Notes: generated from the sequence alone by a model not told the origin. A DNA stretch of 35,205 bases from Candidatus Baltobacteraceae bacterium (GCA_035502855.1 DATJTX010000037.1:1-35205); one strand, 5' to 3'. Shown: positions 6,461 to 14,917, counted from the stretch's first letter. A program made the numbers and translations.

Positions 6461-7831
6461 ATGTGCGGGATTACGGGGATACTGACGCCGGGGCGTGACG
6501 CGGCACGCCTGGCGTACTTCGGGCTTTACGCCCTTCAGCACCGTGGACAGGAGTCCGCGGGCATCGCTGCAGGCGACGGCGGCACGATCCGCTCGCACAA
6601 AGACATGGGGCTGATCGGCGCGATCTTCGACGAGGAGTCGCTTGCCCAGCTCTCGGGCCATATCGCGGTCGGCCACACCCGTTACTCCACGACCGGCTCC
6701 TCGATCGTGGTCAACGCGCAGCCGCTGCTCGAAACCACCGAAATCGGCGACTTTGCCTTCGCTCACAACGGCAACCTCACCAATACCGACGAGCTGCGCG
6801 AGCGGCTCTCGCCAAGCACGACGCTGCAGGCGACCTCCGACTCCGAAGTGATGGCCAAAGCGATCGTCGAGGCTCCCGGTACGATGCTCGACCGGATCGA
6901 ACACGTGCTCAGCATCGCGCGCGGCGCTTACTCGATCGTCCTGGCCACCAAAGACGAACTCTTCGCGTTTCGCGATCCGTGGGGCGTGCGGCCGCTGTGC
7001 ATCGGCGCATTTGAGGACGGGGGTTTTGCCGTTGCCTCGGAGTCGTGCGCGCTGCCGACGATCGGCGCGCGCTATCTGCGCGAGGTCGAGCCGGGTGAGA
7101 TCATTCGCATCACGCCGAAGGGCATGGAATCGACGGTGGTGGTCAACGAGAGCGCCTTTCCGGCGCTCTGTATGTTCGAATACATCTATTTCGCCCGCCC
7201 CGACTCCACCCTCAACGGACGCTCGATCTACATGGCGCGCTACGCGATGGGCCGGGAATTGGCTAAAGAGCATCCGGTCGACGCCGACGTGGTAATGGCG
7301 ATTCCCGACTCGGCGGTTCCCGGCGGCATCGGCTATGCGGCGCAGAGCGGTCTGCCGTACATCGAAGGCCTGATCAAGAACCGCTACATCGGGCGCACCT
7401 TCATCAGTCCCGATCAGGATCTGCGCGCGCGCGGCGTGCAGCTCAAGTTCAATCCGGTCGTCGAGAATCTGCGCGGGCAGCGGGTGGTCGTGGTCGACGA
7501 CTCGATCGTGCGCGGCACAACGACGCCGCGCATCGTAAAATTATTGCGCGAAGCGGGCGCGCGTGAAGTGCACCTGCGCATCACCTCACCGCCGATCAAG
7601 CATCCATGTTATTTGGGCGTCGACATGGCCACGTACGACGAGTTGATCGCCGCAAATTATTCGATCGAAGAGATTCGCGTCAAGGCCGGCGCGGACTCGC
7701 TCGGGTATCTCTCGCTTGAAGGGCTCATCGCCGCCAGCGGGAGAAAACGCAATGAGATGTGTTTGGGTTGTTTGACGGGAGAGTATCCCAACGTGCCGGC
7801 CGCGCACAGCGCGCGTGCGATGGTGGGATGA
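6461..7831 (+). CDS. purF: Amidophosphoribosyltransferase
   Basis: First committed step of purine synthesis: PRPP plus glutamine gives 5-phosphoribosylamine. It has 456 residues. It begins MCGITGIL, so the catalytic N-terminal Cys is exposed by Met removal and no propeptide is needed. The glutaminase domain (about 1-230) includes LQHRGQESAGIA. The phosphoribosyltransferase domain carries the PRPP loop VVVVDDSIVRGTT. Cys in FPALCMFEY, HPCYLG and MCLGCLTGEYP match the four [4Fe-4S] ligands of the Bacillus-type enzyme. purM and purN lie 9 kb away on the same strand, so the pathway is dispersed. Confidence 0.96.
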   Translation: MCGITGILTPGRDAARLAYFGLYALQHRGQESAGIAAGDGGTIRSHKDMGLIGAIFDEESLAQLSGHIAVGHTRYSTTGSSIVVNAQPLLETTEIGDFAFAHNGNLTNTDELRERLSPSTTLQATSDSEVMAKAIVEAPGTMLDRIEHVLSIARGAYSIVLATKDELFAFRDPWGVRPLCIGAFEDGGFAVASESCALPTIGARYLREVEPGEIIRITPKGMESTVVVNESAFPALCMFEYIYFARPDSTLNGRSIYMARYAMGRELAKEHPVDADVVMAIPDSAVPGGIGYAAQSGLPYIEGLIKNRYIGRTFISPDQDLRARGVQLKFNPVVENLRGQRVVVVDDSIVRGTTTPRIVKLLREAGAREVHLRITSPPIKHPCYLGVDMATYDELIAANYSIEEIRVKAGADSLGYLSLEGLIAASGRKRNEMCLGCLTGEYPNVPAAHSARAMVG

Positions 7832-9572
7832 CGACTCCGCTTTGATCGAGTACATCACCAAAGACGGCCGTACCGTGTTGCGCATTGGGCGCTACACATT
7901 CTCCCAAACGACATTTTTGATGGTGACCGCGGTCATCATCGGGATCGGCGGTGGTTTCGGTGCGGTCGGCTTTCGCGCGCTGATAACGCTCGAAACCTAT
8001 CTCGCTTTCAATATCATCGGCGCCGGGCTCGGCAAGGTCATCGGCGTCATGGCGATCGTCGTGCAGCTGGCGATCGGCGGCATCATCGCCGCTTGGATCA
8101 CGGCGCGTTTTGCGCCCGAGGCCAAAGGACACGGCGTTCCGGAGGTGATGGAAGCGGTCGCAATGCGCGGGGGTAAGATGCGCCCGCGCGTGATTGCGAT
8201 CAAGGCGATTGCATCCGCCTCCTCGATCGGATTTGGCGGAAGCTGCGGTCGCGAGGGCCCGATCGTGCAGATCGGGTCGACGATCGGCTCGGTGCTCGGG
8301 CAACTCGTGCGCGCGCCTGCGCCGATCGTCCGCACCTTGGTCTCGTGCGGAGCTGCCGCCGGCATCTCGGCCACCTTCAATGCACCGATCGGCGGCGTGT
8401 TCTTCGCCGCTGAAATCATTCTCGGTGAGTTTGCGCCGCGTTCGTTTGCCGCCATCGTCGTTTCGTCGGTGCTCGCGGCCGTGATCGGCCGGGCCTTCCT
8501 CGGCAACCATCCCTCGTTCTCGGCCGCCGGGTTCGTGCTCATCTCGCCCTACGAGCTGATCCTCTACGCGATTCTCGGCGTAATCTGCGCCGTGTGGGCG
8601 ACCGGATTCGTGCGGATGCTTTACTTCATCGAAGACCGCTTCGAGGAATTCAAGATTCCGGCGTGGGTCAAAGGCGGTATCGGCTTCGCCCTCGTCGGCG
8701 TGATCGGCATTTGGCTGCCGCAGGTCTTCGGAGTCGGCTACGTCTCGATACAGCAAGTGCTCGATCAGCACGTGGGCCCCGGCCGCGCGTTGCTGCTCGC
8801 GATCGCCAAGCCTTTGGCCACCTCGCTGACGCTCGGCTCAGGCGGATCGGGCGGCGTCTTCGCGCCCTCGCTCTTCACCGGTGCGTTCTTAGGCGACGCG
8901 TTCGGGCGCCTGGTGCATTTCATGTTCCCGGTGTGGACCGCGCCCGGAGCCGCGTACGGATTGGTCGGCATGGCGGCGCTCTTTGCCGCCGCCGCCGAAG
9001 CGCCGATGACCGCGATTCTCATCGTCTTCGAGATGTCCAACGATTACACGATCATACTGCCGCTGATGGTCTGCGTCGTGATCGCGACCGTGATCGGCCG
9101 CCGGCTGTTGGGATCGACCGTCTACGAGATGAAGCTCATCCGGCGCGGCGTCGATTGGCAGCGCGTACGGCGTCCGCGCTTCCTCAGCCGCGTGAAGATC
9201 GCGACGATCCGGCGCGAACCGCCGGTGGTTGCGCAGTTGAACGACGAGATCTCGGGCATCGTGGAACGCGACGGCGAGTCGGGCGAACTGGCGGTGCCGG
9301 TCTGCAGCGGGCGGCGCTTCATCGGGATCGTCACGTCGGCCGATCTCGCAAAAGCGGTAGCGCAAGGCCACGGAAGCGACCGGATCTCGAGCATCGTGCA
9401 AACCGTCAACCACGTGCTCCATCCCGACGACACCGTCGAGCGCGCGGCAACGTTGATGGCGGACGCGCCGATTCCGCTCTTGCCGGTGGTCGATCCGCGC
9501 GACGAGCATCTGATCGGCATCGTCACGCGCCGCGACGTACTGCAAGCCTATCGCAGTCTCGTCGACGTCTAA
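7815..9572 (+). CDS. CLC chloride channel/antiporter with C-terminal CBS domains
   Basis: This protein has 585 residues from GTG 7815, overlapping the purF end by 17 bp; a TTG nine codons later is an alternative start. The pore signatures are present: GSCGREGPIVQIGS with the gating Glu, FNAPIGGVFFAAE, and GSGGSGGVFAPSLFTGAFLGD. About 10-12 membrane helices span residues 25-430. Two CBS domains fill the C-terminus (IGIVTSADLAKAV and IGIVTRRDVLQAY) and probably sense adenosine nucleotides. The gating Glu is compatible with Cl-/H+ exchange, but the sequence alone does not settle channel versus antiporter. Confidence 0.92.
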   Translation: MRWWDDDSALIEYITKDGRTVLRIGRYTFSQTTFLMVTAVIIGIGGGFGAVGFRALITLETYLAFNIIGAGLGKVIGVMAIVVQLAIGGIIAAWITARFAPEAKGHGVPEVMEAVAMRGGKMRPRVIAIKAIASASSIGFGGSCGREGPIVQIGSTIGSVLGQLVRAPAPIVRTLVSCGAAAGISATFNAPIGGVFFAAEIILGEFAPRSFAAIVVSSVLAAVIGRAFLGNHPSFSAAGFVLISPYELILYAILGVICAVWATGFVRMLYFIEDRFEEFKIPAWVKGGIGFALVGVIGIWLPQVFGVGYVSIQQVLDQHVGPGRALLLAIAKPLATSLTLGSGGSGGVFAPSLFTGAFLGDAFGRLVHFMFPVWTAPGAAYGLVGMAALFAAAAEAPMTAILIVFEMSNDYTIILPLMVCVVIATVIGRRLLGSTVYEMKLIRRGVDWQRVRRPRFLSRVKIATIRREPPVVAQLNDEISGIVERDGESGELAVPVCSGRRFIGIVTSADLAKAVAQGHGSDRISSIVQTVNHVLHPDDTVERAATLMADAPIPLLPVVDPRDEHLIGIVTRRDVLQAYRSLVDV

Positions 9573-10549
9573 CGGCGGCTGCGTTCGATCACGTCGTGGA
9601 TCGCGTCGATCACCAGTTGCGGCTGATCGAGCTCGATGTAGTGTCCGCTGCGGTAGGCGAAAATTTGCTTCGAGTCGGACGAGAGCGCGAGCCAACGCGC
9701 TTGCGCGACCGCCTCAGCGTGCTCGAAGAGCAGGTGCTTGCGGTGCAGGGCCGGCGGCGTCTTGGCGGTGTCGTAGAAATGGTTTTGCGCCGTGAGCACG
9801 CGCACCGGGCGCGACCCCAGGCTCGTCCAATGCGTGATGAGATATGCTTCATCGGCCGGCATCTCGGCCATCTCGGACATCACTTCGTCGTAGAGTGCAA
9901 GCTTGGTGCGCGCGATCCGAAGAATCGCGGCGTTGAGCTGTGCCGGAAACATGCGCTCGGGAATGCCGCGAAAGAATTGCTGCGAGCAGTCCCATCCGGG
10001 CTTACGCGGCAATTTCGGCAACGGGCGACCCGCGGCGAGGGCGTCGCGACAGCGGCGAAGTTCGGCGACGACAGCCGGCAGGCTGCGATCGTGCTGCTGC
10101 CGCTCGTGCGGGGGCTCGACGTCGCCATCCTCGCCGTCGACCAGCACCAGCCCCGCAACCTCGCGCGGATAGCGATCGACGAACGTGCGGGTATTATAGC
10201 TGCCGAAGGAATGACCGACGAGAATATAGGGGCCGCGAATTCCGGCGTTGTGCAGCGCGGCGTGCAGGTCGTCGGCGATGCGAACGCTGGTGCGCGGCAT
10301 CGGACCGGGATCGCTGAAGCCCGCGCCGGCGCGATCGTAGGTGCAGGCGCGCGTCCAGCGCGCGACCGCCGGCTGTACGAGGATCCAAGCCGGCGCCCAA
10401 TCCTCCCAGCCCGAATCGAAGACGACGGTCGGCGAGCCGCGGCCGATGCAGTACATGTTCAGCCGATGATGGTCGACGCGCACGAGCTGACCCGGATGCG
10501 TGTAGAACGAGGCCGAGAGGGCGAGTGCAGCGATCAGCGTTTGCAGCAT
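9569..10549 (-). CDS. Alpha/beta hydrolase, probably exported
   Basis: This protein has 326 residues from ATG 10549. The hydrophobic start MLQTLIAALALSASFY looks like a signal peptide. The nucleophile elbow is GHSFGS (around residue 112), and SGHYIELDQP near the C-terminus supplies the catalytic His. The fold ordering matches alpha/beta hydrolases acting on small esters or amides; the substrate is unknown. Its 3' end overlaps the convergent CLC gene by 3-4 bp. The start is 3 nt from the TGA of a bluB 3'-end remnant, so it was originally directly downstream of bluB in an operon. Confidence 0.85.
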   Translation of the reverse strand: MLQTLIAALALSASFYTHPGQLVRVDHHRLNMYCIGRGSPTVVFDSGWEDWAPAWILVQPAVARWTRACTYDRAGAGFSDPGPMPRTSVRIADDLHAALHNAGIRGPYILVGHSFGSYNTRTFVDRYPREVAGLVLVDGEDGDVEPPHERQQHDRSLPAVVAELRRCRDALAAGRPLPKLPRKPGWDCSQQFFRGIPERMFPAQLNAAILRIARTKLALYDEVMSEMAEMPADEAYLITHWTSLGSRPVRVLTAQNHFYDTAKTPPALHRKHLLFEHAEAVAQARWLALSSDSKQIFAYRSGHYIELDQPQLVIDAIHDVIERSRR

Positions 10550-10554
10550 ACCTC

Positions 10555-10599
10555 AGCGTTCGTGCAGCGTCAGCGCGCGTTCATCCTGCCGTTCCCAAC
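10555..10599 (-). repeat. bluB: 45-bp repeat, distal copy of the bluB 3' end
   Basis: Matches 11854-11898 with 2 mismatches in 45 bases. On the minus strand it encodes the same last residues as bluB (WERQDERALTLHER), followed here by TGA. It sits 3 nt before the hydrolase start and is best read as the original bluB terminus left behind by an insertion. Confidence 0.75.
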
Positions 10600-10749
10600 G
10601 AAAGGCGTCTGTCCCAGTAAGCCATGCAGGTGGCACCCGCCGCGTCGATGATATCCACATGATGCCCACAAGAATTCGCGGTTGCTCACAGGTTGCTAGC
10701 ATTGCGGCAAACATGAGTTCATCAGGATTCGGTGTAATGCACGCGTGCG

Positions 10750-10998
10750 ATGTATACGGTCTGGCTCGGTAATCGATCACACGTAGTTTCGGATCAGGCG
10801 GCCACCAAAATCGCGGAGGCTTTGAACGCCGGGCTACCGATGGTCGAAGTTGAAATGGTGCTTGGGTCGCCGGGCTCGCCGGCATACACCGTTACGGTTA
10901 ATACCAGCCACGTTATTGCGCTCGTAAGGCATCACGAGGGTTTAGACGCTGATGTCACGCCCGACCGTGTGGTGGTTCCCCTAAGATCCCGCGGTTAG
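10750..10998 (+). CDS. Hypothetical 82-residue protein
   Basis: ATG 10750 to TAG 10998, starting MYTVWLGNRSHVVSDQ. The protein is mixed alpha/beta in character with no signal peptide, membrane segment or known motif. No ribosome-binding site is obvious. It converges with and overlaps the HNH gene by 4 bp inside the same cassette. Codon use is less GC-biased than that of flanking core genes. The N-terminal half (VSDQAATKIAEALNAG) could bind a target or partner, but nothing specific can be assigned. Confidence 0.5.
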   Translation: MYTVWLGNRSHVVSDQAATKIAEALNAGLPMVEVEMVLGSPGSPAYTVTVNTSHVIALVRHHEGLDADVTPDRVVVPLRSRG

Positions 10999-11801
10999 CC
11001 CGCGGCGCTTCGCTCGAGCATCCGCGCTCGAAAATGCAGACCCTGAAGTGTTGACCGGTCTCTTTCGTAGAGCGGACCCCCGTTAGAATATATTACAGTT
11101 CTCAGAAGCTGTTCGATTTCCTCAATAGGCGCCAATCTGTCGCCGATCCCCACGTTGCATTGGTTGCATGCCGTAACGTGGAGTCTCTGTGTCGCGAGTT
11201 CGAACTCTTCTTTATATTTCTTACGCTCTTGGTCGCCGCTAAACAGTTTCTTGAGCATCACCTTTGGGATAGGATGATGGACATGCAGCTGCAGCGCCTG
11301 CAGGAATTTGTAAATATCTTCGCGTTTTGCTTGGTCCAGTGAAAGGAGCAAGTGCGACGGAATTACTCTTAGTATTCCGGGAAGATATTGAAAGCATGTC
11401 GGACAGGTGGACGAGGCGTGCTCCAATCCGTCCAACGACCATGTTGGCCCGAAGGCCTCGCTCAGCGCCCGGTCCATGTATTGGATTGGTGAAACTACTA
11501 TAGGTGCTGCTCTTCCGCAATAGATGCACGCGTACCGATCGCGGGCAAGAATAAGCGCCTTTTCGTGAGACGTGACCTCGAAGAGGCCATCATCGTCTTT
11601 CGGCAGGCCAAGTATCTCGTGTCTGTAGTTGAAGGCGTAGCCTTGGGGATGCCGGAGATTGCAATAAGCCATGAAATGGATCCCCGTGTTGACGGGATCC
11701 GCGCTGGGTATTGCGATGCCTTCAACCTCGCGGCAGTGCGGGCACGGCCATCGGAGGCGTACGTGCTCGACGACGCCCGGGTCCGAAAAGCCGGCGTCCA
11801 T
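10995..11801 (-). CDS. HNH-type nuclease candidate with several Cys pairs
   Basis: This protein has 268 residues from ATG 11801. RDRYACIYCGRAAP (about 95-108) and LHVTACNQCNVGIGDRL (about 207-223) resemble the start and end of an HNH nuclease core, where the two CxxC pairs bind a structural zinc. Two more Cys pairs occur (WPCPHCRE near residue 20 and STCPTCFQ near 138). The middle His is not certain; the HVHHPIPK stretch and HASS are candidates. HNH proteins of this kind act as homing endonucleases, restriction enzymes or phage-defence effectors. Placement in a repeat-flanked cassette fits the first or last. Confidence 0.62.
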   Translation of the reverse strand: MDAGFSDPGVVEHVRLRWPCPHCREVEGIAIPSADPVNTGIHFMAYCNLRHPQGYAFNYRHEILGLPKDDDGLFEVTSHEKALILARDRYACIYCGRAAPIVVSPIQYMDRALSEAFGPTWSLDGLEHASSTCPTCFQYLPGILRVIPSHLLLSLDQAKREDIYKFLQALQLHVHHPIPKVMLKKLFSGDQERKKYKEEFELATQRLHVTACNQCNVGIGDRLAPIEEIEQLLRTVIYSNGGPLYERDRSTLQGLHFRARMLERSAAG

Positions 11802-11851
11802 GTTGGAATCTTTCTAGCACGGGCGAGCTTCTATTGTCAAAAAGCGGCGTT

Positions 11852-12490
11852 TTAGCGTTCGTGTAGCGTCAGCGCGCGTTCGTCCTGCCGTTCCCAACCG
11901 GCGGTGACGAGTTCGGGCGTATCGGAATCGCCGGCGGGATAGCCGATGCACAGGTACGCGATCAATTCCCACTCCCCGGGGACGTCGAGCGCGAGCGTGA
12001 CGACCTCGGGTTCGAGAATCGACACCCAGCCCACGCCGATGCCGTCGGCGCGCGCCGCAAGCCAGAGCGTGTAGATCGCCATCGCGGCCGAGTACGCGAG
12101 CATTTGCGGCATCGTCGCTCGGCCGAGACCGCGCCCGGTGGTCGTGCTCGTATCGCAGAAGACGGCGACGTGCGCGGGTGCTTCGCGTAATCCGGAGAGT
12201 TTGAGCTGCGCGTAAAGCGCCGCGTCCTTGCCGTCGTATCCGGCGAGTGCCTGGGCGTTCGCGCGTTCGAACGATGCGATGACCGCACGGCGCCGTTCCG
12301 GTGTTTCGACGCGAACGAAACGCCACGGCTGCGAGTAACCGACCGACGGCGAAAGCGCGGTCTCACGCACCAAACGTTCGAGCGCTTCGTGCGGTAACGG
12401 GTCGGGACGAAAGTGGCGGACGTCCCGGCGCCAACGAAAGAGATCGTGCAGCCGCGCGCGGAACGCGTCGTCGAACCGCGGCGCACTCAC
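11852..12490 (-). CDS. bluB: 5,6-dimethylbenzimidazole synthase (BluB)
   Basis: Flavin-destroying nitroreductase-fold enzyme that converts FMNH2 to dimethylbenzimidazole, the lower ligand of vitamin B12. It has 212 residues from GTG 12490, overlapping panB by 4 bp (GTGA). Family features are WRRDVRHFRPDPLP, LSPSVGYSQPWRFVRV, GRGLGRATMPQM and IGVGWVSILEP, then YLCIGYP. The C-terminus WERQDERALTLHER is duplicated 1.3 kb downstream, so the present 3' end and TAA stop probably came with the inserted cassette. No other cobalamin gene is in the window. Confidence 0.88.
   Translation of the reverse strand: MSAPRFDDAFRARLHDLFRWRRDVRHFRPDPLPHEALERLVRETALSPSVGYSQPWRFVRVETPERRRAVIASFERANAQALAGYDGKDAALYAQLKLSGLREAPAHVAVFCDTSTTTGRGLGRATMPQMLAYSAAMAIYTLWLAARADGIGVGWVSILEPEVVTLALDVPGEWELIAYLCIGYPAGDSDTPELVTAGWERQDERALTLHER
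11854..11898 (-). repeat. bluB: 45-bp repeat, proximal copy in the bluB 3' end
   Basis: Forms the present end of bluB and matches 10555-10599 at 43 of 45 positions, same orientation. The two copies behave like the attL/attR junctions of an insertion. Confidence 0.75.
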
Positions 12491-13317
12491 GTGGAAGGAA
12501 AGGTGCCTTCCTTTACCGCGGCCGCGTACTCGCGCAGCGCATTGGTCGTGGCGATGCCGATTTCGGCAAAGCGTTTGACGAACGGCGGCGAGTGTGGATA
12601 CATGCCCAGCACGTCATGGAGTACGAGCACCTGCGAATCGCAATGCGAACCCGAACCGATGCCGATGGTCAGGATCGAGAGCCGCTGCGTGAGTTCGCGC
12701 GCGATTTCGAAATCGACGACCTCGAGCACGATCGCGTAGGCGCCGGCCTCTTCGACCGCAAGGGCATCTTCGAGCAGACGTTCGCGATGCGTTCGCATGC
12801 GATAGCCGGGGCCCAGGCCGGCCGTTTGCGGCGTGATGCCGATGTGGCCCACGACCGGTATGCCGGCGCGCCAGATGGCGCGAATGCGCGCTGCGACATC
12901 GCTGCCGCCTTCGAGCTTGACCGAGGTCGCACCGCCCTCTTTCACGAGTCGAATCGCGTTACGCACCGCTTCTTCGTCGCTGACTTGATACGAACCGAAC
13001 GGCATGTCGGCGACGATGTGCGCGCGTGAGGTGCCGCGTACCACCGCGGCGGTGTGATGCACGATGTCGTCCATCGTGACCGGTGTGGTCTCATCGAAAC
13101 CGAGCACGACGTTGCCCAAACTGTCGCCCACCAGAATCCAATCGATGCCGGCCTCTTCGGCATAGCGGCCGAAGGGCGCGTCGTACGCGGTGATCATCGG
13201 GATCGTGGCCGTGCCCTTCCGGCGCTTGATCGCGCCCGCCGTTACACGCCGTAATGCCGGACCCTTGGCGGGTTCGTAGGGCCGCGCGTCTTCCTTAACG
13301 AGTTTGGTCTGTGCCAT
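12487..13317 (-). CDS. panB: 3-methyl-2-oxobutanoate hydroxymethyltransferase
   Basis: First step of pantothenate synthesis: transfers a one-carbon unit from methylene-tetrahydrofolate to alpha-ketoisovalerate, giving ketopantoate. It has 276 residues, close to the usual 260-280. ITAYDAPFGRYAEEAG and ILVGDSLGNVVLGFDET carry metal-binding Asp, and VKLEGG and GHIGITPQTAGLGPGYR are classic PanB blocks. The first 30 residues are basic and extra relative to many homologues. bluB overlaps its stop codon. panC and panD are not in the window. Confidence 0.94.
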   Translation of the reverse strand: MAQTKLVKEDARPYEPAKGPALRRVTAGAIKRRKGTATIPMITAYDAPFGRYAEEAGIDWILVGDSLGNVVLGFDETTPVTMDDIVHHTAAVVRGTSRAHIVADMPFGSYQVSDEEAVRNAIRLVKEGGATSVKLEGGSDVAARIRAIWRAGIPVVGHIGITPQTAGLGPGYRMRTHRERLLEDALAVEEAGAYAIVLEVVDFEIARELTQRLSILTIGIGSGSHCDSQVLVLHDVLGMYPHSPPFVKRFAEIGIATTNALREYAAAVKEGTFPST

Positions 13318-13402
13318 AGCCGCAAATGCTTCTGCGTCATTCGAGCCGGGGCCCCTTGTCGTTTGCGCATTGCGTGGGATAGGATGACCGGGAGGGGACC
13401 GC

Positions 13403-13645
13403 GTGACCGGACAGCCGATGGAAGTACGAATGGCGCGCCTCGAAGGCGCCTACGAGCAGATCGCCGACCGCCTCATCGGCGTCGATCGCCGGCTCAACGC
13501 GCTCGAGCAAAGAATGGAATCCCGCTTCGAACGGCTCGAGCACAAGATCGACTCAAATTTGAAGACGATCATTACGTGGATGCTCGGACAGACGGCCGTG
13601 ATCCTTGGTTCGGTTGTAGCCGTCGCATTCGCATTGCACCGATAG
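13403..13645 (+). CDS. Small coiled-coil membrane-anchored protein
   Basis: This protein has 80 residues from GTG 13403, with GGGAGGGG 5-12 bp upstream as ribosome-binding site. Residues 8-52 form an amphipathic coiled coil (ADRLIGVDRRLNALEQRMES, RFERLEHKID). One C-terminal membrane helix follows (TWMLGQTAVILGSVVAVAFAL). This resembles small XhlA-like or hemolysin-type membrane anchors, where a cytoplasmic coiled coil oligomerises at the membrane. Function is unknown. It is divergent from panB and ends just before a REP-like palindrome. Confidence 0.75.
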   Translation: MTGQPMEVRMARLEGAYEQIADRLIGVDRRLNALEQRMESRFERLEHKIDSNLKTIITWMLGQTAVILGSVVAVAFALHR

Positions 13646-13649
13646 TAAC

Positions 13650-13680
13650 GGTCCCTCGACTTCGCTTCGCGCGGGATGAG
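13650..13680. repeat. REP-like palindromic repeat
   Basis: GGTCCCTCGACTTCGCTTCG then GCGGGATGA, a short member of the repeat family also seen at 14890-14917, 27446-27557, 31971-32017 and 32085-32133. It lies between convergent genes. Confidence 0.6.
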
Positions 13681-13683
13681 AGT

Positions 13684-14745
13684 CTAGGTTTCTTCCAATC
13701 GGTCGAAGCGGCGCAGGGCGGGAAAGATCCGCGTCCACAGCGCGACGATGACGATCGTGGCGCAACCGCCCAAGACGACCGACGGCACCGCTCCAAGCCA
13801 CTGCGCAACCGTTCCCGATTCGAACGCGCCGAGTTGGTTCGATGCGCCGATGAAGACGTTTTCGAAGGCGCTTATGCGGCCGCGCATTGCCTCGGGTGTG
13901 CTCAATTGCGCGATCGCAGTACGAATCACCACGCTGACCATGTCGAAGCCGCCGACGCCGGCGAGCGCCAAGAGCGAGAGTGCCATGTTCCGCGAGAATC
14001 CAAAGACGATCGTCGCGATGCCGAAGCCGGCAACGCACCAGAACAGCCAGCGCGCGCCGTGGCGCGCGATCGGCCGGCGCACGAGCCAGGCGCCGACGGC
14101 GCCTGCGCCAACCGCCGGTGCGGCGCGCAGAAGACCGTAGCCGGTCGCGCCGACGTGTAAGACCGCCGTGGCGTAGATCGGCAGCAACGACGTCGCGCCG
14201 CCGAAGAGCACGGCGAAGAGATCGAGCGAGATCGCACCGAGGATAACCTTGCGATCGATGATGAACCGGAAACCGTCGACGGCCGACGCCCAAAGCGATT
14301 CCTCCGGAACCTCGCGCATGCGCGCATCGAGGAAGAAGGAGGCGGCAATTCCCACGGTTTGCAAAACCGCAACCGCCGCGAACGCGACCCACGCGGCGAT
14401 CGCGATGAGCAGTCCGGCCAGTGCGGGTCCGGCAATGGCGCCGAATTCCGAGATCGAGGAGATCAATGCGCTCGCCCGCACGTACTGCTCGCCGCTGACG
14501 ATCGAGGGCAGCATCGCGCGCTGCGCCGGGACACCGAGCGCGTCGGCGACTGAGTACAGGGCGAGCACGCCGAAATACGCCGCGAGCGAGTGTGAGTGGT
14601 TCAGTGCGAGCATCACAAAGAGCAGCGAACTGACGAGGTTGCCGATGCCGGTGACGATGATGACGCCGCGGCGATCGAGACGATCGGCGATCAGGCCCGC
14701 CGGCACGGCAAGCACGAGTTGTGGGATAAAGCCGATCAGGCCCAC
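13684..14745 (-). CDS. MFS transporter (EntS/MFS_3-like); N-terminus probably reaches 14898
   Basis: The open frame from GTG 14745 gives 353 residues with 10-11 hydrophobic helices and the MFS loop GLIADRLDRRG. Homologous sequence clearly continues upstream in frame: 14748-14898 reads QRAFLAFFLSRENVWF, then TTAIGWQIYAIRHQALDLAF, the usual first helix of this family. That stretch has no ATG, GTG or TTG before the TAG at 14899-14901, which is also the pepA stop. Either translation starts at a non-standard codon or is coupled to pepA, or the true start was lost when a REP-like repeat (14890-14917) landed there. The substrate is unknown; relatives export siderophores and drugs. Confidence 0.8.
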   Translation of the reverse strand: MGLIGFIPQLVLAVPAGLIADRLDRRGVIIVTGIGNLVSSLLFVMLALNHSHSLAAYFGVLALYSVADALGVPAQRAMLPSIVSGEQYVRASALISSISEFGAIAGPALAGLLIAIAAWVAFAAVAVLQTVGIAASFFLDARMREVPEESLWASAVDGFRFIIDRKVILGAISLDLFAVLFGGATSLLPIYATAVLHVGATGYGLLRAAPAVGAGAVGAWLVRRPIARHGARWLFWCVAGFGIATIVFGFSRNMALSLLALAGVGGFDMVSVVIRTAIAQLSTPEAMRGRISAFENVFIGASNQLGAFESGTVAQWLGAVPSVVLGGCATIVIVALWTRIFPALRRFDRLEET

Positions 14746-14889
14746 GAACGCGAGATCGAGGGCCTGATGACGAATCGCGTAGATTTGCCAGCCGATCGCC
14801 GTGGTGGCAATGGCTTCGGCGAACCATACGTTCTCGCGCGAAAGAAAGAACGCGAGAAACGCGCGTTGGGTGAAAAGGGTTCGGATGCG

Positions 14890-14917
14890 GTCCCTCGACT
14901 ACGCCCGCGATGACAAG
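14890..14917. repeat. REP-like repeat at the pepA/MFS junction
   Basis: GTCCCTCGACTACGCCCGCG then ATGACAAG, the same family as 13650-13680 and 27503-27557. It forms the last codons of pepA and the first codons of the MFS frame, so it may have altered both gene ends. Confidence 0.55.

Larger units (their letters stand above)
10600..11853. mobile_element. 1.25-kb cassette inserted at the bluB 3' end
   Basis: Lies between two near-identical 45-bp repeats. It contains a convergent gene pair (82-aa ORF on plus, HNH-type protein on minus) and about 150 bp of AT-richer DNA (10600-10749) in which I see no gene. Removing it by recombination between the repeats restores bluB followed 3 nt later by the hydrolase. 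No integrase or transposase is inside, so it would have moved in trans, or by homing through its HNH protein, or by homologous recombination. Confidence 0.6.

Noticed and set aside
5762-7273. 503-codon open frame antisense to the BI-1 gene and purF
   Set aside because: Arg/His/Asp-rich shadow of GC-rich coding DNA; the sense frames carry clear BI-1 and PurF motifs.
8594-10651. 685-codon plus-strand frame
   Set aside because: Arg-rich out-of-frame shadow of the CLC gene and antisense of the hydrolase; no domain.
10553-10885. 110-codon minus-strand frame ending like BluB
   Set aside because: Only the last 15 codons are homologous to anything (bluB tail repeat); the rest is intergenic sequence reading antisense to the 82-aa ORF.
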